Shown here one piece after another: positions 42,483 through 52,254 of a DNA stretch of 64,000 nucleotides (the stretch's first letter is position 1; every line of letters begins with the position of its first letter). The position numbers were made by a program, and so were the translations under genes. Origin of the DNA: Flagellimonas profundi (GTDB lineage: Bacteria > Bacteroidota > Bacteroidia > Flavobacteriales > Flavobacteriaceae). The stretch spans positions 744,001 through 808,000 of the forward strand of contig NZ_JAFLNM010000001.1 in the NCBI RefSeq assembly GCF_017313275.1. Direction: 5' to 3'. The notes under the pieces were generated by a model that was not told the origin of the DNA, did no database searches, and saw nothing but the letters and a program-made list of their open reading frames with translations.

Positions 42483-44741
42483 ATGGAAACCACAACTGTT
42501 TTGGAGCAAAAGGATAAAACCAAGAAATCAGATATCAAAAAATCCTTTCCGGTAACAGGTATGACCTGTGCTGCCTGTGCCAGTAGTATGGAGTCGATTC
42601 TTTCCCATATCGATGGTGTAAACAAGGCCACCGTAAATTTTGCCAGCAATTCCGTGTGGGTAGATTATGATGCAAGTGTTTCCGAAGAAAAACTGCAAAA
42701 CGTGCTGCGTGAAGTGGGCTATGATATCATTATTGATGTCGAAGACCCAGCCGAAGCGCAACAAGAACTTCAGCGGCAACATTACCGAGACATAAAAAAC
42801 CGTACCATTTGGTCGGCAATTTTAACGTTGCCCATTTTCGTTCTTGGGATGTTCTTTATGGAATGGATACCTGGAAAATGGATTTCGTTGGTCTTGACCA
42901 TACCGGTGCTTTTTTGGTTCGGGCGTAGCTTTTTTATCAATGCCTTTAAGCAAGCAAAGTACGCCAAGGCCAATATGGATACTTTGGTCGCGCTCAGTAC
43001 GGGGATTGCCTTTGTGTTCAGTGTTTTCAATACGCTCTTTCCCGAATTTTGGTTGAGCCGTGGTATAGAACCTCACGTCTATTACGAAGCGGCCACGGTC
43101 ATTATTACGTTCATTTCCCTTGGGAAATTGTTGGAGGAAAAAGCAAAGTCGAACACTTCTTCGGCCATTAAAAAACTGATGGGATTACAGCCCAAAACGT
43201 TAAAGATTGTTGAGGACGGTGAAGAAATGGAGATTCCGATTTCCGAAGTCCAAGTTGGGCAGACCATCTTGGTACGGCCTGGTGAGAAAATTCCTGTGGA
43301 TGGTGAAGTTTCAAAAGGCAACTCGTATGTTGATGAAAGTATGATTACAGGTGAACCTGTTCCCGTAGAAAAATCAGATGGTGGAAAAGTATTTGCGGGT
43401 ACGGTAAACCAAAAAGGAAGTTTTCAATTTACCGCTGAAAAAGTAGGCGGCGAAACCTTGCTGTCCCAAATCATTAAAATGGTTCAGGAAGCCCAGGGAA
43501 GCAAGGCACCCGTTCAAAAACTGGTCGATAAAATAGCGGGAATATTTGTTCCTATCGTTTTGGGGATATCTATCATTACGTTTATTGTTTGGATGTCGGT
43601 AGGAGACGATAATGCATTTTCGCAGGCCTTATTGACCTCTGTAGCAGTATTGGTTATCGCTTGTCCCTGTGCATTGGGATTGGCTACACCTACGGCTATA
43701 ATGGTGGGGATTGGCAAAGGTGCCGAGAACAATATCCTAATAAAAGATGCCGAAAGTTTAGAACTAGGACACAAAGTGAACGCAGTCATTCTTGATAAAA
43801 CGGGTACCATTACCAAAGGAAAACCATTAGTGACGGATATTCATTGGTCTGAGAATAATAAAGACACGAAAAAATACAAACAAATTCTTTTAGCAATTGA
43901 AGCACAATCAGAACACCCTTTGGCGGAAGCGGTGGTCAACCACTTAAAAGATGAAAATATTGAAAAAGCTGAAATTGCTTCTTTTGAAAGTATTACAGGA
44001 AAAGGCGTTCAAGCTGAAATAAAGGACGGTTCACAATACTATGTTGGAAACCATAAACTAATGCTTGAGAATAATATTCAAATCGACGCTTCCTTGATGC
44101 AAACAGCAGAGAGTCTTGAAGAGCAAGCAAAGACGGTCATATTTTTTGGTAATGAAAAACAAATGCTCGCGATACTCGCCATTGCGGATAAGATTAAGGA
44201 AACTTCAAAAAAGGCCATAGCAACACTTCAAGAAAGAGACATCGAGGTCTTTATGCTTACTGGAGATAATAATAAAACCGCATCGGCTGTCGCAAAACAA
44301 GTAGGAATAACAAATTATCAAGGAGAAGTAATGCCCTCGGACAAAGCAGCTTTTGTAGAAAAACTGCAAGCTGATGGAAAGATCGTAGCTATGGTTGGCG
44401 ATGGCATCAACGATTCACACGCCTTGGCGCAAGCCAATGTGAGCATTGCCATGGGTAAAGGTTCTGACATCGCTATGGACATGGCAAAGATGACCTTGAT
44501 TACCTCAGATTTGCAATCCATTCCCAAAGCGTTGGAACTTTCAAAAAGAACCGTTTTGGGAATCCGTCAGAACCTGTTTTGGGCATTCATATATAATATC
44601 ATTGGAATACCGATTGCGGCGGGCGTTTTGTATCCCATAAATGGGTTCTTATTAGACCCAATGATTGCGGGAGCAGCAATGGCATTCAGTAGCGTATCTG
44701 TGGTTGCAAATAGCTTAAGACTTAAACGAGCAAAACTTTAA
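42483..44741 (+). CDS. copA: Copper-translocating P1B-type ATPase
   Basis: A 752-residue inner-membrane ATPase that exports Cu(I) to the periplasm. It has one N-terminal HMA domain (GMTCAAC, Cys29, Cys32), the actuator loop MITGEP, the transmembrane CPC motif (Cys394, Cys396), the phosphorylated DKTGT (Asp438), SEHPLAEAV of the nucleotide-binding domain, and [17 protein letters not shown] in the hinge. All motifs are intact. CPC with the SEHPLA group indicates Cu(I)/Ag(I). An HMA chaperone gene follows 24 bases downstream. Confidence 0.96.
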   Translation: METTTVLEQKDKTKKSDIKKSFPVTGMTCAACASSMESILSHIDGVNKATVNFASNSVWVDYDASVSEEKLQNVLREVGYDIIIDVEDPAEAQQELQRQHYRDIKNRTIWSAILTLPIFVLGMFFMEWIPGKWISLVLTIPVLFWFGRSFFINAFKQAKYAKANMDTLVALSTGIAFVFSVFNTLFPEFWLSRGIEPHVYYEAATVIITFISLGKLLEEKAKSNTSSAIKKLMGLQPKTLKIVEDGEEMEIPISEVQVGQTILVRPGEKIPVDGEVSKGNSYVDESMITGEPVPVEKSDGGKVFAGTVNQKGSFQFTAEKVGGETLLSQIIKMVQEAQGSKAPVQKLVDKIAGIFVPIVLGISIITFIVWMSVGDDNAFSQALLTSVAVLVIACPCALGLATPTAIMVGIGKGAENNILIKDAESLELGHKVNAVILDKTGTITKGKPLVTDIHWSENNKDTKKYKQILLAIEAQSEHPLAEAVVNHLKDENIEKAEIASFESITGKGVQAEIKDGSQYYVGNHKLMLENNIQIDASLMQTAESLEEQAKTVIFFGNEKQMLAILAIADKIKETSKKAIATLQERDIEVFMLTGDNNKTASAVAKQVGITNYQGEVMPSDKAAFVEKLQADGKIVAMVGDGINDSHALAQANVSIAMGKGSDIAMDMAKMTLITSDLQSIPKALELSKRTVLGIRQNLFWAFIYNIIGIPIAAGVLYPINGFLLDPMIAGAAMAFSSVSVVANSLRLKRAKL

Positions 44742-44765
44742 TAATTAATTATAAATTCAAATACG

Positions 44766-44984
44766 ATGAAAACTTTAAAATTTAAAACAAATATCAATTG
44801 TGGTGGTTGTGTCTCTAAAGTAACCCCATTTTTAAACAAACAAGAAGGCGTTGAAAGTTGGGAAGTGGATACCGCTAATCCTGATAAAATCTTGACTATA
44901 GAAAGTCATGGTGCTTCGGAAGAAGATGTAAAAGCTACTTTGCAGAAAATAGGGTTTAGCGCGGAAAGTGTTGATGTTCGTTAA
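44766..44984 (+). CDS. HMA-domain metallochaperone after copA
   Basis: A 72-residue protein with INCGGC (Cys12, Cys15), then VSKVTPFLNKQEGVESWEVDTANPDKIL. It has the HMA fold but with Asn in place of Met-Thr before the first Cys (NINC), similar to mercury/copper chaperones of this phylum. Its close spacing after copA indicates that it supplies Cu(I) to this ATPase. Confidence 0.88.
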   Translation: MKTLKFKTNINCGGCVSKVTPFLNKQEGVESWEVDTANPDKILTIESHGASEEDVKATLQKIGFSAESVDVR

Positions 44985-45034
44985 TCACCAAACGCCTATA
45001 ATAAATTTATATCCAATCTAAAAGATATCGTTCT

Positions 45035-45046
45035 GTCAGTACTGAC
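45035..45046. promoter_or_regulatory. 12-base palindrome upstream of GNAT gene
   Basis: GTCAGTACTGAC is a perfect palindrome 20 bases before the ATG at 45067, in the 82-base gap after the HMA gene. Its size suits a dimeric regulator site. It could equally be chance. Confidence 0.3.
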
Positions 45047-45066
45047 TTAAGTCAAATGAAAAGAAA

Positions 45067-45711
45067 ATGAAGGTAGCGGAAAAAAGCAAATTCTATAAAA
45101 CGAAGTTATTGTGGCACCGAATACGCCATGGATTATTTTTATTCACCCTTAGGAATGCTCTGACCCGGATAGGATTGGACATCGCACCCTACTATTGGTA
45201 TAGGGAAATAAAAAATGGAGCCGAAAAACCTGAGATTCGAGATAGCTTCAAAGACTATGAATTATGTTATATAGGTTTGGACGAGATTGGGATAATGAAT
45301 AACATCATGGGGCTTACAACCAAGGAATTAGAGCAGAATTTAAGTATGGGGCAGATATGTATCGGTCTCAAGCGAGGGAAAGAGATTGCCGCCCTATTAT
45401 TCGTTGATTTGCAGGATTTTGTGTTTAAAGGCCGCTCCTTCAAAATAAAAGATAAGGAAGGTTACCTTTTGAATGTTTACACGTTTCAGGCGTATAGAGG
45501 TAAGAACTTGGCTACCTACTTACGTTATCATTGCTTTGAACTTCTTGAAAACTATAGCGTAGAAGAACTTTACAGTATTGTCTCCTACTTCAATACGTCA
45601 TCAATAAAAGTCAATGAAAAATTGAATGCCCAAAAGTTGAAACTCTATTTGTACATAGGATTGTTAAAAAGATACCATTGGAATTTTCTGTTGAAGGACT
45701 ATTCCAAATAA
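45067..45711 (+). CDS. GNAT-like acetyltransferase
   Basis: A 214-residue soluble protein. The middle has GQICIGLKRGKEIAALLFVDLQDFVFKG followed by YLLNVYTFQAYRGKNLATYLRYHCFELL, which reads like GNAT strands and the acetyl-CoA pyrophosphate loop (AYRGKNLA). The C-terminus has FNTSSIKVNEKLNAQ, another GNAT-like signature. The N-terminal arm is basic. The substrate is unknown. Confidence 0.7.
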   Translation: MKVAEKSKFYKTKLLWHRIRHGLFLFTLRNALTRIGLDIAPYYWYREIKNGAEKPEIRDSFKDYELCYIGLDEIGIMNNIMGLTTKELEQNLSMGQICIGLKRGKEIAALLFVDLQDFVFKGRSFKIKDKEGYLLNVYTFQAYRGKNLATYLRYHCFELLENYSVEELYSIVSYFNTSSIKVNEKLNAQKLKLYLYIGLLKRYHWNFLLKDYSK

Positions 45712-45793
45712 TCAAACCGGATAATTTATTATATGGTGGTCATTCTTGGAAAAACTAAAATCAGATGATATTCCCTTATCCGCTACATCAACT

Positions 45794-46576
45794 ATGATTT
45801 ATACGATTATATTCGGATTGATGCTTGTCCTTGCCGTTTATTTTGTTTCAAAAATAGGAAGCAAAAAAGTAAAACCGTTCCCAAAATATTGGCATCCGTT
45901 ACTGATGGAAAATGTGCTCTTCTACCGCAACCTTCCCAAAGCAAAACAGGTAGTTTTTCAACAACGAATGATGCAATTTTTAAGTGAAGTCTATATTGAT
46001 GGGGTACAACTGGAATTGCAAGAGCTCGACAAGATTTTAATTGCGGCGAGTGCTGTAATTCCCGTTTTTGGTTTTGACGAATGGCACTATACCAATTTAA
46101 GCGGAATCCTATTGTATCCTGATAACTTCAATGAGGATATGCAATTTAGCAGCAAAGATAAATCGCGTAATATCGGCGGAATTGTGGGGAATGGACGTTT
46201 TGAAAAGCAAATGATTTTATCGAAAAAAGCATTGCATCACGGGTTCAAAAACACAACCGACAAAAGCAATACTGGCATACACGAGTTTGTGCATCTTATT
46301 GATAAATTGGACGATTTCACGGATGGAATTCCGGAAAGGTTGTTGGAGCATCAATATACCATCCCGTGGTTAAAGTTGATCCATGCGGAAATGGAAGTTA
46401 TCAATGCCAATAAATCCGATATAAGAAACTATGGCGGTACCAACGAAGCGGAGTTTTTTGCCGTAGCTGCCGAGTACTTTTTTGAACGTCCCGATTTATT
46501 TAAGAGAAAACATCCAGAACTCTACAAAATGCTGGTAGAATGCTTTAGGCAGGAACCAGGAGTTTTAGAAAAGTAA
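45794..46576 (+). CDS. mtfA: MtfA-type zinc peptidase, membrane-anchored
   Basis: A protein of about 260 residues with an N-terminal membrane helix (YTIIFGLMLVLAVYFV) and an MtfA/M90 peptidase domain. HEFVH (His163, Glu164, His167) is the zinc motif, and NEAEFFAVAAEYFFE supplies the third ligand. The open frame begins at a TTG (45746); the first ATG, 45794, still gives the anchor. E. coli MtfA is a zinc-dependent peptidase involved in sugar-phosphotransferase control; the target here is unknown. The symbol is by homology only. Confidence 0.85.
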   Translation: MIYTIIFGLMLVLAVYFVSKIGSKKVKPFPKYWHPLLMENVLFYRNLPKAKQVVFQQRMMQFLSEVYIDGVQLELQELDKILIAASAVIPVFGFDEWHYTNLSGILLYPDNFNEDMQFSSKDKSRNIGGIVGNGRFEKQMILSKKALHHGFKNTTDKSNTGIHEFVHLIDKLDDFTDGIPERLLEHQYTIPWLKLIHAEMEVINANKSDIRNYGGTNEAEFFAVAAEYFFERPDLFKRKHPELYKMLVECFRQEPGVLEK

Positions 46577-46698
46577 CGTTTCAAGAAACCGATTTTTTAG
46601 TTTTGGGTAGTAAAGCACCACAACGTAATTCCTTATTTAGGTGTTGGTATTACTAGAAGAACCTTACGAACCATTTTTAATGTTATACCTGATGGATG

Positions 46699-48237
46699 TT
46701 AAAAGATTGAAGCATACATTTTTTCGACATTTTCAATTTCCTCTTGGGATAATTCCTCGAATTCTTTTGCCTTTTTAGTTTTTGACAGCTTTCCCTTGTT
46801 TTGATTGAGAAGCTTGATTAATAGATCTACTTTGTTATCGGGCAAATTAACCAACGCATTGATTTGATGGGTCATTTGGTCATATTTTTCCAGAAAATCC
46901 AACTCTTCGGGTATTATCTTTTCAATGGTCTCTTCGACACATTCATAAAGAAACTCTGTCTGCAATGTGGCGTCAAAATAGCGATAGAGGTCAATGGTGT
47001 CGTTCAAGATTTCAACGTTGTGGTCAAGGGTCGGCTTCCATTCGATTAGATTAAGTCTGGGCGATGAGAAGTGCTCCAGAATATCTTGATACTCTCCTAT
47101 CCGATTCAGTATAGCTGCCGAAATCGGAAAGATCATATCCCTCTGGGTATAGCCCATGCGAACCAAAATATGATGTATGATATATCGATGTATCCTGCCG
47201 TTTCCGTCTGAAAGAGGGTGGATGAACACAAAACCAAAAGCGATACTGGCTGCCGCCAAAACTGGGTTATAGCCACTGTTTTTCAAGAGGTTGTTAGTGT
47301 CAATCAATCCACGTAGCAATGATTCCAAATCTTTTGCCTTGGCCGAGATATGATCAGGCATTGGAAGTAAGCTTTCGCGGTCATGTTCACCAATAAATCC
47401 TTCGCCTTTGCGAATTCCCATGTGCTTCAATTTCTTGGTGCCTATTACAATATCCTGAAGTCGCTCAATCTCTTCAATCGTCAATGGTTTTTTACCTGCC
47501 TGGCCAATGGCCTTGCCCCAATTTCTGGCCCTCATGTTCGGAGGATATTCCCCCTCGATGGCAAAGGATGCTTTTGAATCTTTCAGCAAAAGGAATGCGG
47601 CCGTCCTACGTATCAAGTCCTTATTTCTTCCCATTAATCCTTTTTCCATGATTTCAGGAAATTTTGTTGCGGCGTAAGACTCTAATTTTTTGGTCTTGCG
47701 TATCATGGGACAGAATTCTCTGGTACCCGGTAGATTATTCTTTACGCGATGCCTGGTACTATTTTCAACCGGTCCTACATATTGATGCTTGGGGTTTACA
47801 ACTTCAACATAATTACCGGTTTTTAAATCGGGGATATCCAGTTTTTTACCAAAGAGCCATTCATATAGGAACCAAATCCTTCTGGAATATTGACCAGTGG
47901 GCTCGTTCTGCACCATGCTCATTACCGGCGCATCACCCACTGCCAGAAAAAACTCTTTTAAAATGAGCAAATCAATACCTTCGTACTTCAGTGCAAAAGT
48001 GAGATGGCCACTTGCATTATCCTCGGGGATATACCGTTTTGCAAATACCTGCCATTGTGGGGTATTGTACCGCTGTTGTTTCTCTGTTACAATGGCAAGT
48101 AGCTCTGGTAAAGGTAATCGTCTATTTCTTGTATCCTCGATAAATTGTAGAAGCCAACCATACCCAACCAAAATTCCTTCCTCTGGCAAGACCCTATCGT
48201 GAAAAGTGCTTATTTTTCGTGCAAATTGATTACTCAT
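46699..48237 (-). CDS. Fic-family AMP transferase (class II, self-inhibited)
   Basis: A 512-residue protein. The Fic core HPLSDGNGRIHR begins at His340. An inhibitory segment SFAIEG matches the [S/T]xxxE[G/N] consensus and lies at about residue 225, N-terminal to the Fic core, which makes this a self-inhibited class II Fic. The N-terminal ~200 residues look like an extra domain and the C-terminus is helical. It is transcribed opposite to the preceding genes and is preceded by two palindromic repeats. Targets cannot be predicted. Confidence 0.92.
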   Translation of the reverse strand: MSNQFARKISTFHDRVLPEEGILVGYGWLLQFIEDTRNRRLPLPELLAIVTEKQQRYNTPQWQVFAKRYIPEDNASGHLTFALKYEGIDLLILKEFFLAVGDAPVMSMVQNEPTGQYSRRIWFLYEWLFGKKLDIPDLKTGNYVEVVNPKHQYVGPVENSTRHRVKNNLPGTREFCPMIRKTKKLESYAATKFPEIMEKGLMGRNKDLIRRTAAFLLLKDSKASFAIEGEYPPNMRARNWGKAIGQAGKKPLTIEEIERLQDIVIGTKKLKHMGIRKGEGFIGEHDRESLLPMPDHISAKAKDLESLLRGLIDTNNLLKNSGYNPVLAAASIAFGFVFIHPLSDGNGRIHRYIIHHILVRMGYTQRDMIFPISAAILNRIGEYQDILEHFSSPRLNLIEWKPTLDHNVEILNDTIDLYRYFDATLQTEFLYECVEETIEKIIPEELDFLEKYDQMTHQINALVNLPDNKVDLLIKLLNQNKGKLSKTKKAKEFEELSQEEIENVEKMYASIF

Positions 48238-48238
48238 A

Positions 48239-48299
48239 GTTACATTTCATGAAATATAAGTACAAATATAATATGAAAAATGGTTACTTTTCATGAAAA
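48239..48299 (-). promoter_or_regulatory. Paired palindromic operator-like repeats upstream of the Fic gene
   Basis: GTTACATTTCATGAAA (48239-48254) and GTTACTTTTCATGAAA (48283-48298) are direct repeats differing at one base. Each contains a palindrome (TTTCATGAAA, TTTTCATGAAAA) and their centres are 44 bp apart. They begin immediately before the Fic ATG (48235-48237). This is the expected layout for autoregulatory binding by a dimeric repressor. Confidence 0.6.
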
Positions 48300-48674
48300 A
48301 CAGTTATTTATGGGTAAGAGACATGAAAATAAGTTTCTCTTTGCTTAAAAGGAGTTTGACAGATACCTTATTTTAATATGTACTCAACCACTGTTGAATT
48401 TTAACAAATCATCTACATCAAGATTTCCAGAGCAGACGTAATTCGCCGCGACACAATCGAGATCTTTCCGTTCCAGATTTATCAACCTCCTCGGAGCCGC
48501 ACCTGAACACGTGGAGGCGTAAAAGTGCGCTCCCTGCATTTATCTTGTCAAATTACGCAATTTAATCTTCCATTTCTTGTTTTAATCTCATTGATAGTTT
48601 CTTAATCGACTGGAAGGGTTAAAAAGGTTAGGGATAAAAATTTTATCTTTATAAAGGCGTCTAAACATTTCGAA
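48240..48674. other. Intergenic region between Fic and lipocalin-like genes
   Basis: This 435-base region holds the repeats at 48239-48299, a short minus-strand ORF (48384-48539) and a GC-richer patch. That patch contains GGAGCCGCAC (48493-48502) nearly complementary to GTGCGCTCC (48525-48533). The last 80 bases before 48675 are AT-rich and likely contain the lipocalin-like gene's promoter. No other gene is visible. Confidence 0.5.
48384..48539 (-). CDS. Possible 51-residue protein upstream of the Fic gene
   Basis: ATG at 48539 (right after an in-frame stop) opens a 51-codon frame: MQGAHFYAS, two Cys in ASTCSGAAPRRL and LDCVAANYVCSGNL, then DVDDLLKFNSG and a TGA. Base composition is GC-richer than the flanks. 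It is on the same strand as the Fic gene and 146 bases upstream, a place where a small partner or leader could be. There is no homology in my knowledge, and it may be a remnant. Confidence 0.25.
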   Translation of the reverse strand: MQGAHFYASTCSGAAPRRLINLERKDLDCVAANYVCSGNLDVDDLLKFNSG

Positions 48675-49160
48675 ATGAAAATCTACACTAAAGTCTTTTT
48701 AGTTTTATTGGTGCTATTAATTTACTCTTGTAATAATGACGACAATGGTGTTTCTGAAGCAGATAGGGCAGAAGCCTTGCTTGGTCAATGGGAGTATGAG
48801 GCCATTGGTTCCAACATCGCAGTCGATATTAATGGGGATGGCACAGTGAATGATGACTTTTATAATACAAACGAAATTCGGCAGTGCCTAAAGGACAATT
48901 TGACGTTTTTCAATGATAGGGGACCTGGGGAAAAGGATGTTTTCACCATCAATGAAAATGGACTTTCTTGCGGTGATGTTCCGGCATTTCAAAACGTGGA
49001 AAGTGATACCTATGAATTAATAAATAACGAGATTATCCGATTTGATACCCGTAGCGATTGGACGATCATAGAATTTACCCAAAACCGACTAGTTGTTGAA
49101 GAAGAGGACTTTTTAGATGACCGCAATGTGATTGTTACCTATGTATTTAGACGTAGTTAA
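48675..49160 (+). CDS. Lipocalin-like lipoprotein
   Basis: A 161-residue lipoprotein (lipobox IYSC, followed by NNDDNG). The mature sequence LLGQWEYEAIGSNIAVDINGDGTVNDDFYNTNEIRQC, FTINENGLSCGD and a beta-strand-rich C-terminus is typical of the lipocalin-like families of Bacteroidota, small outer-membrane beta barrels. It lies alone, convergent with the tra operon, 40 bases from its last gene. Confidence 0.75.
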   Translation: MKIYTKVFLVLLVLLIYSCNNDDNGVSEADRAEALLGQWEYEAIGSNIAVDINGDGTVNDDFYNTNEIRQCLKDNLTFFNDRGPGEKDVFTINENGLSCGDVPAFQNVESDTYELINNEIIRFDTRSDWTIIEFTQNRLVVEEEDFLDDRNVIVTYVFRRS

Positions 49161-49200
49161 CAGCCTCAAAAAGGAATCTTTAAACGAAGAGATATTTGTC

Positions 49201-52200
49201 TTATACCCTTATTACTTTACCAAAAGCCACTTCACTCCACTGTCCATTGGTATCCCTGACCCTGACCTCAAAGTCTTGGTCTAAATAACGTAGTCTGCTT
49301 TCTCTGGCCTCCTCCTCTAACAAAAAGTATCGGTCCACACCATTCCCCACAGCCTCATTATAGTTGAATACCCGGGTATCCCATCGATTATCCCTTCTGT
49401 TGTAAATCCTGATCTCTACTCGGTCCAAGGTGGCACCCCCATAGGCCTCGGAACATCCGATATCATAACAAGTGTATATCCTTACCTGATAATCGCATCC
49501 ATTCAAACCGCCACAACTGACATTGTACTTTTCTCCTTTTACAAAAGCTACAGGCCTTCTCAAGGTATCCACAAATGTGCTTCCGGTTTGCGTTTCCCCC
49601 GTTGAGTTCTCCACCTCAAAATCAATGGTGAACGTATCCTGACTGTCGGGATAGAATGTGAGATTGGTGCTCCCATAGTTCAATGGAACGGTTTCGCCCT
49701 CATCATATCTTGATCCTGAAAGAAGAAAATAACCCGCTCGATTACCCTCAAAGGAAAAGGTCATCGTATAGGAAACCGTATTATCATGGGTGCCTATGGC
49801 ATTGGTGATGACAGTTATATTGAATGCCTCTCCCTCAAGGCGTTCACCAGGAGCCTGACTTATGGTTAAATCGAATGGCTCAACATATCGCTCATAATCA
49901 ATATCCACACTTTCGTTTTTGGTGACATTGGAAGAAGATATGGTGTTGAATACTATGTTGTGCAAACCCTCCGAAAGGCCGGTGTAGTTACCCGAAAATG
50001 AACCAACGGGCACTGGGAATGCCTCTCCTGGGCCATAAGAGTTTCCGTCAAATTCAAAAGTACTATTAGCATTGCCGGTAGAATAGTACATGGTATACGT
50101 ATCTCCCCCCAGGCCGATTTCAGTAATATTAAAGTTAATGGGTATGGCCTCTCCAATAAATGCGCCAGGCCCCGTAGCATTTACAGTGAGAACATAGTCT
50201 TTCGGGCTGACATTGACCGTAATGGGAACAGGTTTTTCCAGCCCTGTCTCATTTTTGGCATAAAAAGTTATAGTAACCGTTCCCTCGCTGATGCCCTCCA
50301 AACTCCAATTGAAATTCCCCTTGGGAACATCGTAACTATTGCCTGGGCTTACGGCGTTTCCATTGGTATCCTTCAACAATGCATTGCCGTTCATTGCAAA
50401 CCGCATGGTATAGTCCGAAGACCCTACGCTTTCTGAAATATTGAAGTTTACCGAGGTCACCTCCCCAACAGAAATATCCGATTTTTGGATGCCGCCAGTG
50501 AAAGAAAAATCAACTTGTTGATATGCTATGGTTATAGGTTCCGTCGCATGGGTTACGCCTGATCCCGACTCGACACTAAAGACCAAATTATGCTCACCAG
50601 GCTCAAAACCGGTATAAAATATGTTGTTTATGTCTGCGGTCAAGTTAAATTTCTCCCCAGGTCCATAAGAATTTCCGTTAATACTTACCCCACCACTTTT
50701 TCCAGAGGTAAAAAATGCCTCATAGGTGTCATTGGTGCCTTCAGGTTCTTCATCGATATTCACAATAGCAGAAACGGGAATATTGGTAAATTCAGATGTT
50801 TTTGATGGGGTGAAAGTCGCCTCGAATTCATTTTGCTTGATTTCCAGATCGATGATAACCGGTTCAGAGGATTGTCCAAAATTATCCGTTACCACAAAGG
50901 AAACTCTATGGGTATCAGCCGTCTCTGGGATATAGAACAGTGAAAAATTACCGAAAGCGACTGGATAATCCGTTGAATTTATGAGTTCTGTACCGTTCAC
51001 GTTGCGTACAATACCATTTCCCTCCAGAATTTCATAGGAGATGCTGTATTCTATATTGTTCGTGTTTCCATTGGATTTTATATTGAAGTTGAATTGGGTC
51101 CTTTCATTGATGAACACCGAATTACTTTCCGAGTTGCCGGAGAATGTGAACGGAATATTGGCGACCTCGATTTCGACGCTGTCCCGTTTTTGCTGACCAT
51201 TACTGTCCCGTACGTCAAAATATATTTTACGCTTTCCCAGATTCGTACTCGTAAATGAAAAATTATAAGTGTCAGGGTCAATGGCCCTAAATTGCCCCGG
51301 TTCCATAACCCCGCCGTTCTGGTCCCTTACGGTTCCACCACCCTCACTTGAACTGGAAAAGGAATGGGTTATCTCATAGGTCACATTCGAATTTTCATCC
51401 TGTGTTGCAAGGTCTATGGCAATGGCCAGATTCGTATCGAGCTCCACCTGTGAAGAGGAAGCCGTTGTATTGAGTGTAAAACCAAGATTTAATACAGTCA
51501 ATAATAGTTCTTGGGTCAAGGTAGCGCCATCAGGGGCTTTGGCAGTAACGATCAGTTTATGTTCACCCAAATTCTCGGGTAGGTAGGATAGTTCGGAAAT
51601 GCCTTTTGGCAGGAAAAATGGATTCCCCGCATCAAAGACCTTATCGCCCAAATATAATTTGCCCGAGCCGTTCTCGATTTGATACGTTATTTCAAAATTC
51701 CCTATTGCACTTGGACTTTCAGTTTCCTTATCACGAATAAGTGTAAGATTGACCGGGTTTTTTGAATTGATGATAAATTCATTAAGTCCCTTGTTGAGCA
51801 AGAAACTGAAACTGGCATATTTGGCACGATGAAACAGCTCCAATCTCTTCTCTCGCATGTTGGAATCCCATGCTAAAAAATTGATCTTATGCATACCGGT
51901 ATCAATAGCCACGTAATTATAGGCCCAATTTTTATCGGTTATGCGCAATGTGTCGTTCTCACGTATCGTATCCCCCTCCATGTTTAAAAAATAGCCTTTT
52001 GCATTGGCTGCCGAGTATTTTAGAAAATAATCTACTGTAGAGATTTCCTTTTCCGGAACCAGGGAAAATGAGGTTCTCGTACGTTCGAATACAAAGCTTT
52101 CCTCGGGATGTTCCACCGAGAAGCTGAAATCGAAATCTTCCAAAATGACATCCTCAAAATCCTTGCTACAGGCAATAACTAGGATAGAAATGAGGGTCAA

Positions 52201-52242
52201 AACCCCTATTGTCACTTTTGTAGTAGTTTTTAACTTTTTCAT
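49201..52242 (-). CDS. Giant TraQ-like conjugation lipoprotein with tandem Ig-like domains
   Basis: A 1013-residue lipoprotein (lipobox ILVIAC). After the signal the protein is made of about eight repeated ~100-residue beta domains with a common pattern: Y-x-Y/F-strand, an N-G-x-x-Y-G/D-P-G-E block, a strand plus F-Y/N-x-T/P-x-x-x-G-x-H and a closing strand. Examples are NGNSYGPGEKF, NGNAVSPGNSYDV and FDGNSYGPGEAF. This pattern resembles TraQ (DUF3872), normally a single ~140-residue domain at this operon position. The C-terminal ~120 residues are different, with a C-rich SCGGLNGC...CYDIGC stretch. It probably sits on the cell surface and may act in mating-pair contact. Confidence 0.8.
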   Translation of the reverse strand: MKKLKTTTKVTIGVLTLISILVIACSKDFEDVILEDFDFSFSVEHPEESFVFERTRTSFSLVPEKEISTVDYFLKYSAANAKGYFLNMEGDTIRENDTLRITDKNWAYNYVAIDTGMHKINFLAWDSNMREKRLELFHRAKYASFSFLLNKGLNEFIINSKNPVNLTLIRDKETESPSAIGNFEITYQIENGSGKLYLGDKVFDAGNPFFLPKGISELSYLPENLGEHKLIVTAKAPDGATLTQELLLTVLNLGFTLNTTASSSQVELDTNLAIAIDLATQDENSNVTYEITHSFSSSSEGGGTVRDQNGGVMEPGQFRAIDPDTYNFSFTSTNLGKRKIYFDVRDSNGQQKRDSVEIEVANIPFTFSGNSESNSVFINERTQFNFNIKSNGNTNNIEYSISYEILEGNGIVRNVNGTELINSTDYPVAFGNFSLFYIPETADTHRVSFVVTDNFGQSSEPVIIDLEIKQNEFEATFTPSKTSEFTNIPVSAIVNIDEEPEGTNDTYEAFFTSGKSGGVSINGNSYGPGEKFNLTADINNIFYTGFEPGEHNLVFSVESGSGVTHATEPITIAYQQVDFSFTGGIQKSDISVGEVTSVNFNISESVGSSDYTMRFAMNGNALLKDTNGNAVSPGNSYDVPKGNFNWSLEGISEGTVTITFYAKNETGLEKPVPITVNVSPKDYVLTVNATGPGAFIGEAIPINFNITEIGLGGDTYTMYYSTGNANSTFEFDGNSYGPGEAFPVPVGSFSGNYTGLSEGLHNIVFNTISSSNVTKNESVDIDYERYVEPFDLTISQAPGERLEGEAFNITVITNAIGTHDNTVSYTMTFSFEGNRAGYFLLSGSRYDEGETVPLNYGSTNLTFYPDSQDTFTIDFEVENSTGETQTGSTFVDTLRRPVAFVKGEKYNVSCGGLNGCDYQVRIYTCYDIGCSEAYGGATLDRVEIRIYNRRDNRWDTRVFNYNEAVGNGVDRYFLLEEEARESRLRYLDQDFEVRVRDTNGQWSEVAFGKVIRV

Positions 52243-52254
52243 TTTCGACTGGTT

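Noticed and set aside
46578..46597. Terminator-like GTTTCAAGAAAC followed by a T run after the MtfA gene
   Set aside because: Stem of only 4-5 bp with almost no loop; too weak to list, although a terminator is expected between these convergent genes.
48240..48674. tRNA or attachment site at the boundary of the conjugative element
   Set aside because: No cloverleaf or direct repeat with the other side could be found; element ends are probably outside the window.
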